The notes: generated by a model not told the origin, from the letters alone. DNA of 64,000 bases from Scytonema sp045865695 (GCF_045865695.1 NZ_BAACAP010000246.1:84330-148329); one strand, 5' to 3'; positions 35,505-45,289 are shown, counted from the stretch's first letter. Translations and numbers: made by a program.

Positions 35505-35640
35505 TATGTAGTGGCGGGCAAGATGCCCGCACCACAAGATATAGCAATCTTAAATCATTTGTAAACAATTTTAGGTACTGTAGGTAGGGCTATGCCGCAC
35601 AAAAGACTTGGTGGTGGGCTGTCTTCCCTACCTACGTGTA
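35505..35640. repeat. Intergenic palindromes shared with 15.9 kb
   Basis: GCGGGCA-AGA-TGCCCGC forms a hairpin at about 35514. GTAGGTAGGGCTATGCC..GGGCTG..CCCTACCTAC at about 35577-35636 resembles the element near 15870-15930. Confidence 0.6.
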
Positions 35641-35696
35641 TTTTATAAATCAAATAGGATTGCTATATGTTGGAATATTGTTTGATTTAGAAGCCG

Positions 35697-36599
35697 TTAA
35701 CCTAGTTGAGCACTATAAGCACTAAAGCCGTAAGCAAAAGTTTCTTTCATAGAATCTGATGAAGGTTTGAGACGACTGTTAACTGCTTGAGCGAAAGGAA
35801 CTTTAACACCTTTAATAACGGTTGGTACAACAGCATACTCTTGTGTTGGTTCTACAATATACTGCGGACACTTCGCTTTCATCCCGGAAGTATCTAACAT
35901 CGCTGCAATTTCATCAACAGTGTATTGTCTGAGATACACTGAGTTTTTGATGGGGCTTAACTTTCTCACAATATTGTGGATTTGATGAGATGGACAGGCT
36001 TTATTGTGGAAAGAATGATTAAAAACAAAAGTTCCTCCGGGCTTCAAGATGCGAGACATCTCTACCATGAGGGTTCTGAGTTGTGCCTCTGGTATATGCA
36101 TAAATACGCAATTAGATATGATTAAGTCTACAGAGTTATCTTCCAGAGGTAACAGTTCAGCCGAGGCACAAATAATATAAAATTCGGCTCCAGGGAAAAA
36201 ATTATATTCCTGCTTGCACTTGAGCAAACGACGCAGTAGAGATTCTGAAATATCAATACCGTAGTATTTCTGACAGCGCAAGTTCTTGTCTTTTGATAGA
36301 AACAACGGAATTCGTCCGTAACCGCAACCAATCTCAAGAATAGAACCAACGGACTTATTGAGTGGAAACTTAGTCCAAGTCCCTCCAGGTCTTCCGGTAA
36401 GGAGAGTATAATCTTGTTTCAGTTGCGATATCTCTTCAGTTTGTTCAATTTTTTGAGATCCGTAGTAAGTTTTCCCAATTCTGTCCCATCTCTGTTTTTG
36501 TTCTGTCTTGTTCAAATCTTCATAATCTTTGGGAAAATAGATACCGTTCCTCATCTGAAAATTATTCAGATTGACTTTGCTAATAACGGATGAACTCAT
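35697..36599 (-). CDS. Class I SAM-dependent methyltransferase
   Basis: The protein has 300 residues. Motif I ILEIGCGYGRIPLFLSKD binds SAM, GIDISESLLRR is the acidic loop, VDLIISNCVFMHIP is motif II and EMSRILKPGGTFVFNHSF is motif III. The C-terminal part forms a less conserved cap. Substrate unknown. It is divergent from the FAD oxidoreductase gene. Confidence 0.9.
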   Translation of the reverse strand: MSSSVISKVNLNNFQMRNGIYFPKDYEDLNKTEQKQRWDRIGKTYYGSQKIEQTEEISQLKQDYTLLTGRPGGTWTKFPLNKSVGSILEIGCGYGRIPLFLSKDKNLRCQKYYGIDISESLLRRLLKCKQEYNFFPGAEFYIICASAELLPLEDNSVDLIISNCVFMHIPEAQLRTLMVEMSRILKPGGTFVFNHSFHNKACPSHQIHNIVRKLSPIKNSVYLRQYTVDEIAAMLDTSGMKAKCPQYIVEPTQEYAVVPTVIKGVKVPFAQAVNSRLKPSSDSMKETFAYGFSAYSAQLG

Positions 36600-36796
36600 T
36601 TGTATTGCTCCTCAGCAAGGCTGAAATATATTTGTTCTTGACTATATTCCGCACTTAGTAACAGACGACAGTAGTTTCAAGTAAGTGCTTCTAGTTGACC
36701 TCTAGATTATAAGTATATTCAACTAGGAAAAACAATTATGCCCCAATTAAGTTGAAAATTTTATATACAATCGTAGGAGAAAAAACGGAGGCTAGT

Positions 36797-38308
36797 ATGG
36801 CAGAAGTGTCGCGTAGTAAGCGGATAGTCGTTGTGGGTGCGGGATGGGCTGGTTTAGGAGCAACCTACCACTTAGCAAAACAAGGGTATGAAGTGACACT
36901 TTTAGAAGCAGGTTCTTATCCGGGTGGCTTGGTTGCGGGTTGGAAAACAGCAGCAGGACGTTCCGTAGAAGCGGGTATCCACGGCTTTTGGTATCCATAC
37001 AGGAATATCTTTGCTCTTATCGATGAGTTGGAAATTAACCCTTTTACCACTTGGACTCGTTCGTCTCAATATTCACCTTTGGGATTGGAAGTTGAATCAC
37101 CAATTTTTCAGAATTTACCTCGACTCCCAACACCTTTAGGAACTTTTCTCTACACTCAGTTTAAGCGCTTGCCACTTATCGATCGTATCAGCGCCCTACC
37201 TTTACTCTATGCCATTATCGATTTCGACAATTCCGATGAAGCATGGCGGCGTTATGACTTTGTGACAGCCCGCGAATTATTTAAAGATTTTGGCGTTTCC
37301 GCAAGACTATATCGTGAATCATTTGAACCCATGTTACTGGTGGGCTTGTTTGCACCTGGAGAACAATGTTCGGCTGCAGCGACTCTGGGAATGCTTTACT
37401 ATTTCATCCTGGCACATCAACCAGATTTTGACGTTGTGTGGTGTCGGGGAACTGTAGGAGAAAAAATCTTCCGTCCTTGGGTAGAACGTATTGAAAAAGC
37501 TGGTGCAAAGGTGTTAGCAAATCGTCGCGTCACTGATGTAATTGTTAATAGTGAGAATCAAGCCACTGGGGTTGTGTGCGGTGATGAAGTCTTTGAGACC
37601 GATGCTGTGGTTTTTGCTGTTGGTATTACAGGTATGAAAAAGATTCTCGCCAATAGCCCCAGCTTGCAAAGTCGGAAAGAATTCCGCAACATAGGTAATT
37701 TAGGAGCAATTGATGTTCTGGCAACTCGGCTGTGGTTTGACCGCAAAATCAATATTCAGCGTCCTTCCAATGCTTGCTTTGGATTTGATGCAACCACAGG
37801 TTGGACATTTTTTGATTTAAATGCATTGCATGACGAGTACCGCAACGAACCAGGAACCGTTGTTGAAGTTGATTTTTATCACGCCAATCAGTTTTTATCT
37901 TTGGAAAATGAAGAGATTGTACGGTTAGTACAGCGTTATTTGACAACTTGCGTACCAGCATTTGGAGACGCAAAAGTTATCGATCGCAGTGTGATTCGAT
38001 TACCACAAGCAGTTTCTCACTTTGCTCCTGGTAGCTATTGTTATATGTTACCAGCAAGGACAAGTATTAAAAACGTGTTTATGAGCGGTGACTGGATTGC
38101 CAACCGTCATGGTTCGTGGTCGCAAGAAAAGGCTTATGTAACCGGATTAGAAGCAGCAAACTTGGTTGTTTCTTATTTGGGAGAGGGTTCGCTAGCACGA
38201 GTTATACCTGTGGAAGTCGATGAAACTCACATCCAATTGGCAAGAATCGCGAACAGAACCGCACGTCAAATTGGTAAATCGATATTACCAGAGTTTTGGC
38301 TACCATAA
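36797..38308 (+). CDS. FAD-dependent oxidoreductase of the phytoene desaturase/amine oxidase type
   Basis: The protein has 503 residues from ATG 36797, chosen because GGAGG sits 7 nt upstream; the frame is open to 36752. Dinucleotide fold: RIVVVGAGWAGLGATYHLAK, and GSYPGGLVAGWKTAAGRSVE is the adjacent substrate-domain motif. The C-terminal FAD motif is VFMSGDWIANRHGSWSQEKA. The fold matches carotenoid or squalene desaturase-like enzymes; the substrate cannot be told. Confidence 0.88.
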   Translation: MAEVSRSKRIVVVGAGWAGLGATYHLAKQGYEVTLLEAGSYPGGLVAGWKTAAGRSVEAGIHGFWYPYRNIFALIDELEINPFTTWTRSSQYSPLGLEVESPIFQNLPRLPTPLGTFLYTQFKRLPLIDRISALPLLYAIIDFDNSDEAWRRYDFVTARELFKDFGVSARLYRESFEPMLLVGLFAPGEQCSAAATLGMLYYFILAHQPDFDVVWCRGTVGEKIFRPWVERIEKAGAKVLANRRVTDVIVNSENQATGVVCGDEVFETDAVVFAVGITGMKKILANSPSLQSRKEFRNIGNLGAIDVLATRLWFDRKINIQRPSNACFGFDATTGWTFFDLNALHDEYRNEPGTVVEVDFYHANQFLSLENEEIVRLVQRYLTTCVPAFGDAKVIDRSVIRLPQAVSHFAPGSYCYMLPARTSIKNVFMSGDWIANRHGSWSQEKAYVTGLEAANLVVSYLGEGSLARVIPVEVDETHIQLARIANRTARQIGKSILPEFWLP

Positions 38309-38363
38309 CAGTGAGCAGTGACCAGTGAGCAGTGACCAGTGAGCAGTGACCAGTGACCAGTTA
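38309..38363. repeat. Tandem repeat of CAGTGACCAGTGAG units
   Basis: About four copies of GTGAGCAGTGACCA-type units follow the oxidoreductase stop. The inverted counterpart CACTGGTTACTGGTCACTGG lies at about 38492-38518, overlapping the end of the dehydratase gene. A short version also occurs near 12098. This is a typical cyanobacterial short repeat. Confidence 0.8.
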
Positions 38364-38513
38364 ATTCCCATACTTAAACAATAGACTTTTTGCACAAAGT
38401 AGATTTTATCTGCGTGCATCAGCGTTCATCTGCGGTTAATTATTCATTTTTTCCGTAGCTAAATTTTGGAGCTTTTACCACTTTACACTTGGTCACTGGT
38501 TACTGGTCACTGG

Positions 38514-39476
38514 TCACTGAGTACTTGTCACTGATTTTAAATCCACATTGCCACCTGTAAGAATTACACCAACCCTAGCCCCTGGTGCTTTCACAACGCC
38601 TTCTAGTAAAGCTGAGGCGGCTAAAACTCCTGTAGGTTCTACAACAATTTTGAGACGTTCCCATAAAAAGAACATGGTGCGAACAATAGCTTCTTCGGAT
38701 ACGGTGACCATATCATCAACGTAATGCAACACGAGTGGAAAGGTGATTTTACCTAGATAAGGAGTCCGCGCACCATCAGCAATGGTATCGGGATTTTCTA
38801 CTGTTTGTAAAGTTTTGGTATAGAAGGAACGGGTTGCATCGTCAGCAAGGGCTGGTTCTACTCCAATAACCCGACAATTGGGTAAAGCAGCTTTGGTTGC
38901 AATGGCGGAACCTGAGAGTAAACCGCCACCACCGCAACATACTAACAATAAGTCTAGTTCACCAACTTCCTGTATGAGTTCTCTGGCTGCTGTACCTTGT
39001 CCCGCTATGATATGAGGATGGTCGTATGGGGGAATTAGTGTCAGTGCCTTTTCTTTTAATAGATTGTGGGCTAATTCTTCTCTATTGGTTTCTTTGCGGT
39101 TATACAAAATTACCTCAGCACCATAACTGCGAGTTGCTGCTAATTTAACAGATGGGGCGTCATCTGGCATAGCAACTGTGGTAGGAATTTTGAGGAGTTG
39201 TCCGGCGAGTGCTATTCCTTGAGCGTGATTTCCAGATGAGAAGGTCAGTACGCCTTTTTCTTTCTGTTCTTCTGATAGTTGTGATAGGGCGTTGTAAGCA
39301 CCTCTAAACTTAAATGACCCCGTGCGTTGAAAGTTTTCGCATTTAAAGAATACCTGAGAGTGAGTGCGATCGCTTACTGTTCTTGAGGTAAGCACGGGGG
39401 TACGGTGAGCAATACCAGCCAACCGTTTGGCTGCGGCTTCTATATCAGCTATGGTAATGGCAAGATGCTGTGACAT
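38514..39476 (-). CDS. PLP-dependent threonine/serine dehydratase-like enzyme
   Basis: The protein has 320 residues from ATG 39476 (GTG at 39503 is also open). GSFKFRGAYNAL holds the Schiff-base lysine, SSGNHAQGIALAG the PLP-binding region and VCCGGGGLLSGSAI the phosphate loop. It matches IlvA-like or serine racemase/threo-hydroxyaspartate ammonia-lyase enzymes without a regulatory ACT domain. Its last codons (VTSTQ) lie inside the CAGTGACC repeat, so its natural end was probably replaced. Confidence 0.88.
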   Translation of the reverse strand: MSQHLAITIADIEAAAKRLAGIAHRTPVLTSRTVSDRTHSQVFFKCENFQRTGSFKFRGAYNALSQLSEEQKEKGVLTFSSGNHAQGIALAGQLLKIPTTVAMPDDAPSVKLAATRSYGAEVILYNRKETNREELAHNLLKEKALTLIPPYDHPHIIAGQGTAARELIQEVGELDLLLVCCGGGGLLSGSAIATKAALPNCRVIGVEPALADDATRSFYTKTLQTVENPDTIADGARTPYLGKITFPLVLHYVDDMVTVSEEAIVRTMFFLWERLKIVVEPTGVLAASALLEGVVKAPGARVGVILTGGNVDLKSVTSTQ

Positions 39477-39520
39477 TATAATAACCGAGTCAGCAATCCT
39501 CACATATTATAAGCACAAAT

Positions 39521-39745
39521 CTAACGTGCCGAACAGCCATCTAAATTTCTAGAAGAGGGTTGAAGTGTGGAGACAGTGGAGTTATTGGCAACGAGAACTA
39601 TCTCACCTTTATCGTTGAATACCCATCCTTGAGCTTCCACAATAGGAGTTGAGATTTGAGATGATGTAGAATTTTGGACTGAGTTCGTGCTTGAGGAAAC
39701 TCTCTGTTCTTGTCTTTGAGTACCCACAGTGTTCGCCAATTCCAC
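39521..39745 (-). pseudogene. C-terminal fragment of a filamentous haemagglutinin-like protein
   Basis: The 74-residue frame has a low-complexity Ser/Thr/Gln start, then TPIVEAQGWVFNDKGEIVLV and ANNSTVSTLQP, ending with a Cys. This resembles the end of cyanobacterial two-partner-secretion haemagglutinins. The secretion domain and repeats are absent, so it is a relic. Confidence 0.5.
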
Positions 39746-39848
39746 TAAGTCTACCTGAGTCTTCCCGCAGTTAGTCCAAATTGCAAACCAAGCGGTACAC
39801 TGACACTGAGCAGTGGAGTTGTTTGGAGCGCAGTTGCACTGATCGGAA

Positions 39849-39920
39849 CTAGCCCCCCTTCAAAAGGGGGGAAAATACTCTAAAAGTCCCCCTTTTGAAG
39901 GTGGATTTAGGGGGAGCGAG
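39849..39920. repeat. CCCCCTTTTGAAGG palindromic repeat
   Basis: CCCCCCTTCAAAAGGGGGG and CCCCCTTTTGAAGG are arranged as nested inverted repeats, of the same style as the cores of the AGGACTTACGCAA MITEs. It forms the 3' end of the adjacent gene fragment. Confidence 0.65.
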
Positions 39921-40235
39921 AATATTGAATACCTCAGTTATCACTTTTAAAACATCCTCTAAGTAAGCTTGTGATAAGTTCATAATTAATTCCCTGTCTT
40001 CGGCATCAATCTCACCACTTACTTCTATACTAACTTTCCAAGTCGCCAGCAACTTGACCACAGCTGAGCGTCTGACGTCTTCTCTGGGTAAAACCATCAC
40101 CGAGCGCGATCGCTTGTTGCTGAAGCACGCCCTTTCCTTAAGGTTCAACCATAGTGTTTCAGGAGTAGAGGGTAACTTATCAATGGCAATAATTCCTCTT
40201 AAAAACACTTTTGATAGAGTAGTCACATAAGGCAA
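39921..40235 (-). pseudogene. Rpn/PD-(D/E)XK transposase-family C-terminal fragment
   Basis: The frame contains LPSTPETLWLNLKE, then RRSAVVKLLATWKVSIEVSG and DAEDRELIMNLSQAYLEDVL. This order is typical of the C-terminal half of cyanobacterial Rpn-family nuclease/transposase proteins (DUF4351-linked). The nuclease half is missing and the end runs into a repeat. Family assignment is from memory. Confidence 0.45.
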
Positions 40236-40263
40236 TGGTAAAAATAGAGGAACTAGTGTAACT

Positions 40264-40881
40264 ATGACATTTTCCGTTTTCTCGCGCCGTCAAGTTCTCC
40301 AAGTAGTAAGCGGTTTCGTTGCTGCATCTGCGAAAGGAAGTATTCCTTTAGTTGCAAATCTAATTGCTGACTCTACTTTAAATAGTCCAGCACAAGCACA
40401 GATATCTGGACGTGTATGCCTACCATTAGAATCTGGAAGTATAATTTCACTTGAATGTTTAGGAGATAAACTAGGTCCGAGATATCTAGACGGTAGAACA
40501 AAAGATGGCACAGTTGGATTGGCTCCTAGTTTTGGAGGAATGTATACGGGTACCAAGTGGAGAGTGGATAGGAGGCAAAGTACAAGTGTAGGAATCTACT
40601 ACACATTTTATTGCCTTGGCGATATACCTGGTTCTAACTATCTAGATGGTAGAACAATAGATGGGACTGTGGGATTAGCTCATAGTTACGGAGAGGGAAG
40701 ATATACAGGCGCTAGGTGGAGGGTATATACCGATGGCAACAGCTATTCATTATATTGCTTGGGTAGTGTAAATGGACCCAAATGGCTAGATGGTAGAACA
40801 GGAGATGGTACAGTTGGATTGGCTCCTAGTGTTGAGGAAAGATATACAGGTACTAAGTGGAAACTTACCTACCAAGGTTAA
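40264..40881 (+). CDS. Secreted protein with three tandem beta repeats
   Basis: The protein has 205 residues. The N-terminus SRRQVLQVVSGFVAASAKGS looks like a Tat signal. After it come three units of about 45-50 residues, each with a C-L-G core, a YLDGRTxDGTVGLA motif and an RYTGxxWR end (near residues 58-100, 113-152 and 157-202; the third has WLDGRT). Three such beta repeats suggest a beta-trefoil, a lectin-like fold; this is inferred. No family name was recognised. Confidence 0.75.
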   Translation: MTFSVFSRRQVLQVVSGFVAASAKGSIPLVANLIADSTLNSPAQAQISGRVCLPLESGSIISLECLGDKLGPRYLDGRTKDGTVGLAPSFGGMYTGTKWRVDRRQSTSVGIYYTFYCLGDIPGSNYLDGRTIDGTVGLAHSYGEGRYTGARWRVYTDGNSYSLYCLGSVNGPKWLDGRTGDGTVGLAPSVEERYTGTKWKLTYQG

Positions 40882-40924
40882 AGACATTATTTTGTATACA
40901 AAATACAAGATTTTCGTACAATAC

Positions 40925-41731
40925 TTACTTAAACACCGGACGCCGTTTTTGTAAGAACGCAGTCAGTCCCTCTCGTCCTTCGGTTGAATTGGCGCTAATA
41001 GCCATTGCTTGACTTTCTGCTGCGAGTTGTTCGTTCAGAGTGTGATAAAAGGACCCATCGATCAGTTGCTTCATGCGCCCCAATGTTTCTATCGGCATTT
41101 TGGCAACACATTTTGCTAATATTTGGGTATTCTCAATCAACTTATGATTAGGAACGATCCGATTCACCAAACCAAGATCCTGAGCGGCTTTGGCATCGAG
41201 CGGTCGATCCAGCATTATGATTTCCATCGCTCGTCCGATTCCCACCAAACGAGGTAGGGTAAACGTCCCGCCAGCAGGTATACATAATCCATAGGACGTA
41301 TTGGACTGCTTCAGGTAAGCTGATTTTGCCATAATCCGTAAATCGCAAGCTAATGCCAGGAATAAGCCAGCCCCTGCTGCGACTCCATTAATCGAAGCAA
41401 TAACAGGTTTCGGCATGGTGCGGATTTCTTCAATGCACTGATGTAGCACAGCAGTTAAAGCTAAAAATGAATCGCCCGGAGTATCAGGATTTGCTTGAAC
41501 GGCAAACTTCAAATCTCCTCCAGCACAAAAAGCACGCCCCTTACCTGTAATCACGATGGCTCGAATTGCTGGGCTCTGTCTTGCTTCAATCAGGTGTTGT
41601 TGCAACAACTCAACCATCTCTAAGTTGATAGCATTGAGTACAGCTGGGCGATCGAGTGTGATGTACATAATGCTCTGGGCAATTCGAGCCGTCACTGGCA
41701 ATATCATTGAGGGTGAGCCGTTATCATTCAT
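40925..41731 (-). CDS. Enoyl-CoA hydratase/isomerase family protein
   Basis: The protein has 268 residues from ATG 41731; an extension to ATG 41857 adds 42 residues unlike the family. ITLDRPAVLNAINLEMVELL, then RAFCAGGDLKFAVQ with the oxyanion-hole region, and ASINGVAAGAGLFLALACDL identify a crotonase. One usual glutamate position (GAGxxLxxxCD helix followed by SNTSYGLCIPAGG) differs from classic hydratases, so the reaction could be an isomerase or hydrolase. Substrate unknown. Confidence 0.88.
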   Translation of the reverse strand: MNDNGSPSMILPVTARIAQSIMYITLDRPAVLNAINLEMVELLQQHLIEARQSPAIRAIVITGKGRAFCAGGDLKFAVQANPDTPGDSFLALTAVLHQCIEEIRTMPKPVIASINGVAAGAGLFLALACDLRIMAKSAYLKQSNTSYGLCIPAGGTFTLPRLVGIGRAMEIIMLDRPLDAKAAQDLGLVNRIVPNHKLIENTQILAKCVAKMPIETLGRMKQLIDGSFYHTLNEQLAAESQAMAISANSTEGREGLTAFLQKRRPVFK

Positions 41732-41870
41732 GCTTCTTTGAAATCGATAACCTCGAATTGAGTATCGATTTAGCCTTATGTTTTTGATTAACCAAGCTTT
41801 CACAAATCGCAATAGATTATTAATCACTTGAGGAAAATTCATGTTATGACCTATCATTGTGACTACCTAC

Positions 41871-42638
41871 TTAGAATTGAAATGGCTCTGTAACAACTAC
41901 CTCTAGTCCTACAGATTTAAGAAAATTAGTCCAAATACCTGTTACAGCTTTGCTGTTGGGCTGGGCTTTTCTTATTCGAGCCAAAGTTGTTAAAGCATCG
42001 TACCAAATTCCTTTTTCGCCATACCAGTTTGCTTGCTCCAAACTCACTCTCTGACTAGTAAGTGGCTGAGGTAAAGCAACACGACGGACCCAAGAGGCAA
42101 TTATTGGATCGTTTGGGCTGGGTTTTTCCCCACAAATCAATACCACAGCCCACTCATAGTTCTTTCCTACTTCTAAAGGAGGTGAACTATTGGGGATATT
42201 CAGAGCTACGATACCAGGCTTTCCCGTGATGGAGAAAAAGGTTTGGGAATAATGCTGAGTGCCTTCTTCTATAAGACTTAATACAACTTGCTTTGCAGAT
42301 ATTTGTGGCAAGTAAACTAAAAATGTTGGACGTTCTGCCACAGTCAACCCATAGTTGCTATTGGGAGGAACCAGTGCGATCGCTGATGGCTTATCTAATA
42401 ATATGTTGGATGTAGCGGCTGATATTGCGTCTTGAGGACATAACCACTTCTGACGTGTTCCCGCTCCTGATGTTCTCTTTGGCTTGCCTTGACCTGGTGG
42501 TGGTTTAAATCTAACTTGGGATAGTAGGTGATTTGTCTTCGCCGAACTCTCGGCACTTAATTGAGCGCTCGCGGGCTTTGTCCCTAAAAGAAACAGCCCT
42601 ACGATAATTAGATGAATCAGTGGTCTGTTGTTAAACAT
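41871..42638 (-). CDS. DUF928 secreted protein
   Basis: The protein has 255 residues with a signal peptide (IIVGLFLLGTKPASA). The order RFKPPPGQGKPKRTSGAGTR, then ALVPPNSNYGLTVAERPTFL and GIWYDALTTLARIRKAQPNS is the DUF928 pattern. In cyanobacteria DUF928 genes frequently neighbour CHAT/TPR genes, as here. Function is unknown. Confidence 0.9.
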   Translation of the reverse strand: MFNNRPLIHLIIVGLFLLGTKPASAQLSAESSAKTNHLLSQVRFKPPPGQGKPKRTSGAGTRQKWLCPQDAISAATSNILLDKPSAIALVPPNSNYGLTVAERPTFLVYLPQISAKQVVLSLIEEGTQHYSQTFFSITGKPGIVALNIPNSSPPLEVGKNYEWAVVLICGEKPSPNDPIIASWVRRVALPQPLTSQRVSLEQANWYGEKGIWYDALTTLARIRKAQPNSKAVTGIWTNFLKSVGLEVVVTEPFQF

Positions 42639-42743
42639 TACTTATCTTTTGATAAGGGTCATCCCTAGTCAGGGCAAAAGTTCAGCATGAATAGCTTTAC
42701 CTTGTTATATGTATAAATGGGTTATGAATCATTAACTTATGCA

Positions 42744-44167
42744 CTAAAACCAATTTCCTACCAAAACGAATGGTGACCAGTAGTAGGGATGTTTATATTG
42801 AGACGATTTCAGTAGGGAGAGTTGAGCCTGACGAAGTGCCTCGACTTTGGTCGCCCCAGATTTATTCAACTCTGAGTAAAACTTACTCATTAACTCAGCA
42901 GTAGACTCATCTGCAACTGACCACAGCCTCGCTAACGTACTGCGTGCTCCCGATCGCACTGCTACCCCTGCTAGTCCCAAAACCGCTCGCTTGTCACCAG
43001 TTGCTGTTTGACAGGCGCTTAAAACTAACAACTCAAGGGGGCTTCGGTTTAGTTGTTCGCGTCTTTGCAGTAATTTGTCTAGCTCTTTAACGTTAATGCG
43101 ATCGTCCCAGGTTAGCAAAAAGGTATTTTCCGCTTGGGAAGAAAACTGACCGTGAGTTGCTAAGTGAACGATGGAGAAAGGTACAGCGTTGATTTGAGCT
43201 TGAAGACGATCGCGAGTAAATTCTCTGTTCAACAGGACTTGAGATGGAATCACCTTAGCGATCTCTTGGACTTCTAGCTCTACTGCAGGCAAAGCCGAAA
43301 ACCCCTGACGCGCTTCAGCTAAACCTCCCGCTAAAGCTCTTAACCTATCTGGGGAAAGCGGTCGCGAATACAAAAGCTGCAACCCTGGAGTCAAAGCAAC
43401 GCTATACTTTTCAATCAGATACTCCTGCTTTTTGCTGTCATAAAGTGCCGCTACAGGAACTCCGCGCAGCACTCCATCTAGGACAAACACCAAAGTTTTG
43501 ACCTTTTCCTTTTCTAGTTCCGCCTCTACCGGACGGATGAGCCAATCGTAAAGAATCTGTCGCGGACGCAGTGGGTTTGAACCAGAGATGAAAGGGGTTA
43601 AAGTCGCAAACAGATCGTCGAAGACGCGCTCGACCGGACCTCCTTCTCCATCGTTTGGATTGTCAATCAGTGGAGTTGCGTAGTATTGTAGGTCTTGTTT
43701 GGGTCGAGACAAAATAACAGCAAGGCTTTTGAGGATTCTCCCACTGCTAGTTGCAGCTGTCCTTGGATATCCAAGGTAGAACCGAGGATTCGCAATTGAG
43801 TTGGTGTCTTTTCTAGCGTTTGCAAGAGGTTCAGGCTCTGGGCGATCGCTTCTTTAGCTTTATCCCATTGTCCCACTTGTTGAAGAGTGAGCGAGAGGTT
43901 GCTCAACGCCATTGCCTGATTTAACTTATCCCCAATAGCTGCAAAAGCCTTTTCTGCCTCTTGCCAAACTATAACCGCTTCCTCAAACTTTCCAACTTCA
44001 TAAAGCGCTTTGCCTTGTTCTACCAACTGTGAAGTATCGGCTTGGTTTTGGACGATAGAGGTTGATGCTCTAACTTGGTCAGCAACTAGTGTTCCTCCCA
44101 TTGACAGAAAAAATAACAGAACTGCTAGAAACAGCGATCGCACGCTACTCCTTAAGAAGGACTTCAC
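42744..44167 (-). pseudogene. CHAT-domain TPR protein, internally deleted and frameshifted
   Basis: The 5' part (from GTG 44167, with signal peptide SLFLAVLLFFLSMGG and VRA) encodes about two TPR units (ALYEVGKFEEAVIVWQEAEK; NQAMALSNLSLTLQQVGQWD). It breaks near 43705, and the CHAT protease domain continues in another frame to 42744, with the catalytic pair in IVHLATHGQF (His) and LLVLSACQTATGD (Cys). Full-length relatives have many more TPRs, so a large internal deletion plus frame change occurred. Codons upstream of 44167 lie in a repeat shared with 49595-49648. The CHAT part alone might still be expressed. Confidence 0.8.
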
Positions 44168-44180
44168 TTGGCAAGTTTCA

Positions 44181-44235
44181 CGCGATCGCCATCTGTCAAG
44201 TTTTTTCAGAAAATTCTGACCTAGTTCCGGCTGTC
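44181..44235. repeat. 55-bp repeat, copy 1 (partner 49595-49648)
   Basis: Shared core AAGTTTTTTCAGAAAATTCTGAC with similar flanks (CGC.CGCC.TCTGT.AAG and CC.GGCTGT). In this copy the reverse strand contains TTGACAGATGG, a possible -35 box for the CHAT/TPR gene. Function unknown. Confidence 0.65.
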
Positions 44236-44331
44236 TTTTGACCACATTTTTTCTCTAATGTCAATATAGATCGGAAAAGCGTCTCTTTCCACCTGCTGTT
44301 GTGTTTCTCACAATGGGAAGTTTTAGTAATG

Positions 44332-45089
44332 CTAAGAAAGGACTCTGACAGCAACACGCTCTTTAAGTGGAACGTCTTGAGTATACCTGGGTTCACCCAT
44401 CGAGCCGTATTGGGCGTACTCAGATAGTTCTTGAGTTTCTTGAGTTCCATTGATTCCAATCCATTGAAATTGTTTCTCTGAAGCCAGAGCAAATTCGTAA
44501 AACGCCTTTAACTCATGTTCTTCAAATCCAGGATATTCAATCAGTTCGTCGAAAACGATTATTGAACCTTCTGTGAGTTTTTCTCCTAAATACCTGAATA
44601 TAGTTTTAGTTGATGAATAAAGATCGCAATCAACGTGCAACAAAGATATATACTGCTGGGTGTGAGCAGCGATAAACTGAGGAATAGTATCTTCAAAAAG
44701 ACCTTTTATGAGAGTCGCATTGCTTTTTACCTGGGGTAATTCTGGTTGCTTAAAAGCTCCTTTAGGTAATCCAGGACGCCAATCAGATGGTAATCCCTCA
44801 AAACTGTCAAACCCATAAACAGTTCCTTGTAACCGATACTCACAGAAAATATTGAGGGTGTCCGGCTAGCAACACCAAACTCTAACCAAAGACTATCTTG
44901 ATTAACAAGCTTCTCCCACAAGACATATTGGAGAGGTGAGATTGGCAACTGCATTCCTGGAAGAATACGACAGCTATCTTCCACGAATCTGTTAAAGTCC
45001 TGATGAAAATTAATAATGTTCTGCATATTTTCTAATGAAGCAGTGATATTGCTCAAAGATGTTGTTCTAGGACGCTGTTCGATCGGCAT
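44332..45089 (-). pseudogene. TylF/MacF-type methyltransferase, one frameshift
   Basis: From ATG 45089 one frame reads to LWLEFGVASRTPSIF, the SAM-binding region. Adding one base near 44862 lets the next frame continue GTVYGFDSFEGLPSDWRPGL, SLLHVDCDLYSSTKTIFRYL and GSIIVFDELIEYPGFEEHEL to the stop at 44332. These are the acidic loop and metal-binding DxD of TylF-like methyltransferases. Codons further 5' derive from a MITE and are not counted. It could be a sequencing error or a real inactivating deletion. Confidence 0.75.
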
Positions 45090-45198
45090 ACAACCCAGAT
45101 GTGTTAATCTGAATTTTCTCCCCAGAGCCTGTGAAAGCGTTGGCGGTGATATCGCTGTTTTCTCTGGGATATATAGAAACATCCTACTTTTCCCTGGG

Positions 45199-45284
45199 CT
45201 AGGGGTTCCCTCTAGGGTTGGGGGAAATGGGAGGAGCTCCAAAGCGTGAAATCCCTGAAATACCATTGAGGTTGCGTAAGTCCT
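45199..45284. mobile_element. Degenerate AGGACTTACGCAA-type MITE (copy C)
   Basis: The right part (CCAAAGCGTGAAATCCCTGA, then GAGGTTGCGTAAGTCCTG) matches copy A at 9747-9836. The left end has decayed. It separates the methyltransferase and propeller genes. Confidence 0.6.
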
Positions 45285-45289
45285 GTCTT

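Noticed and set aside
38309..38363. Possible CRISPR array
   Set aside because: Units are contiguous with no unique spacers; it is a short tandem repeat.
45090..45266. N-terminal 59-residue extension of the methyltransferase
   Set aside because: It is encoded largely by a degenerate MITE; ATG 45089 is a more plausible start.
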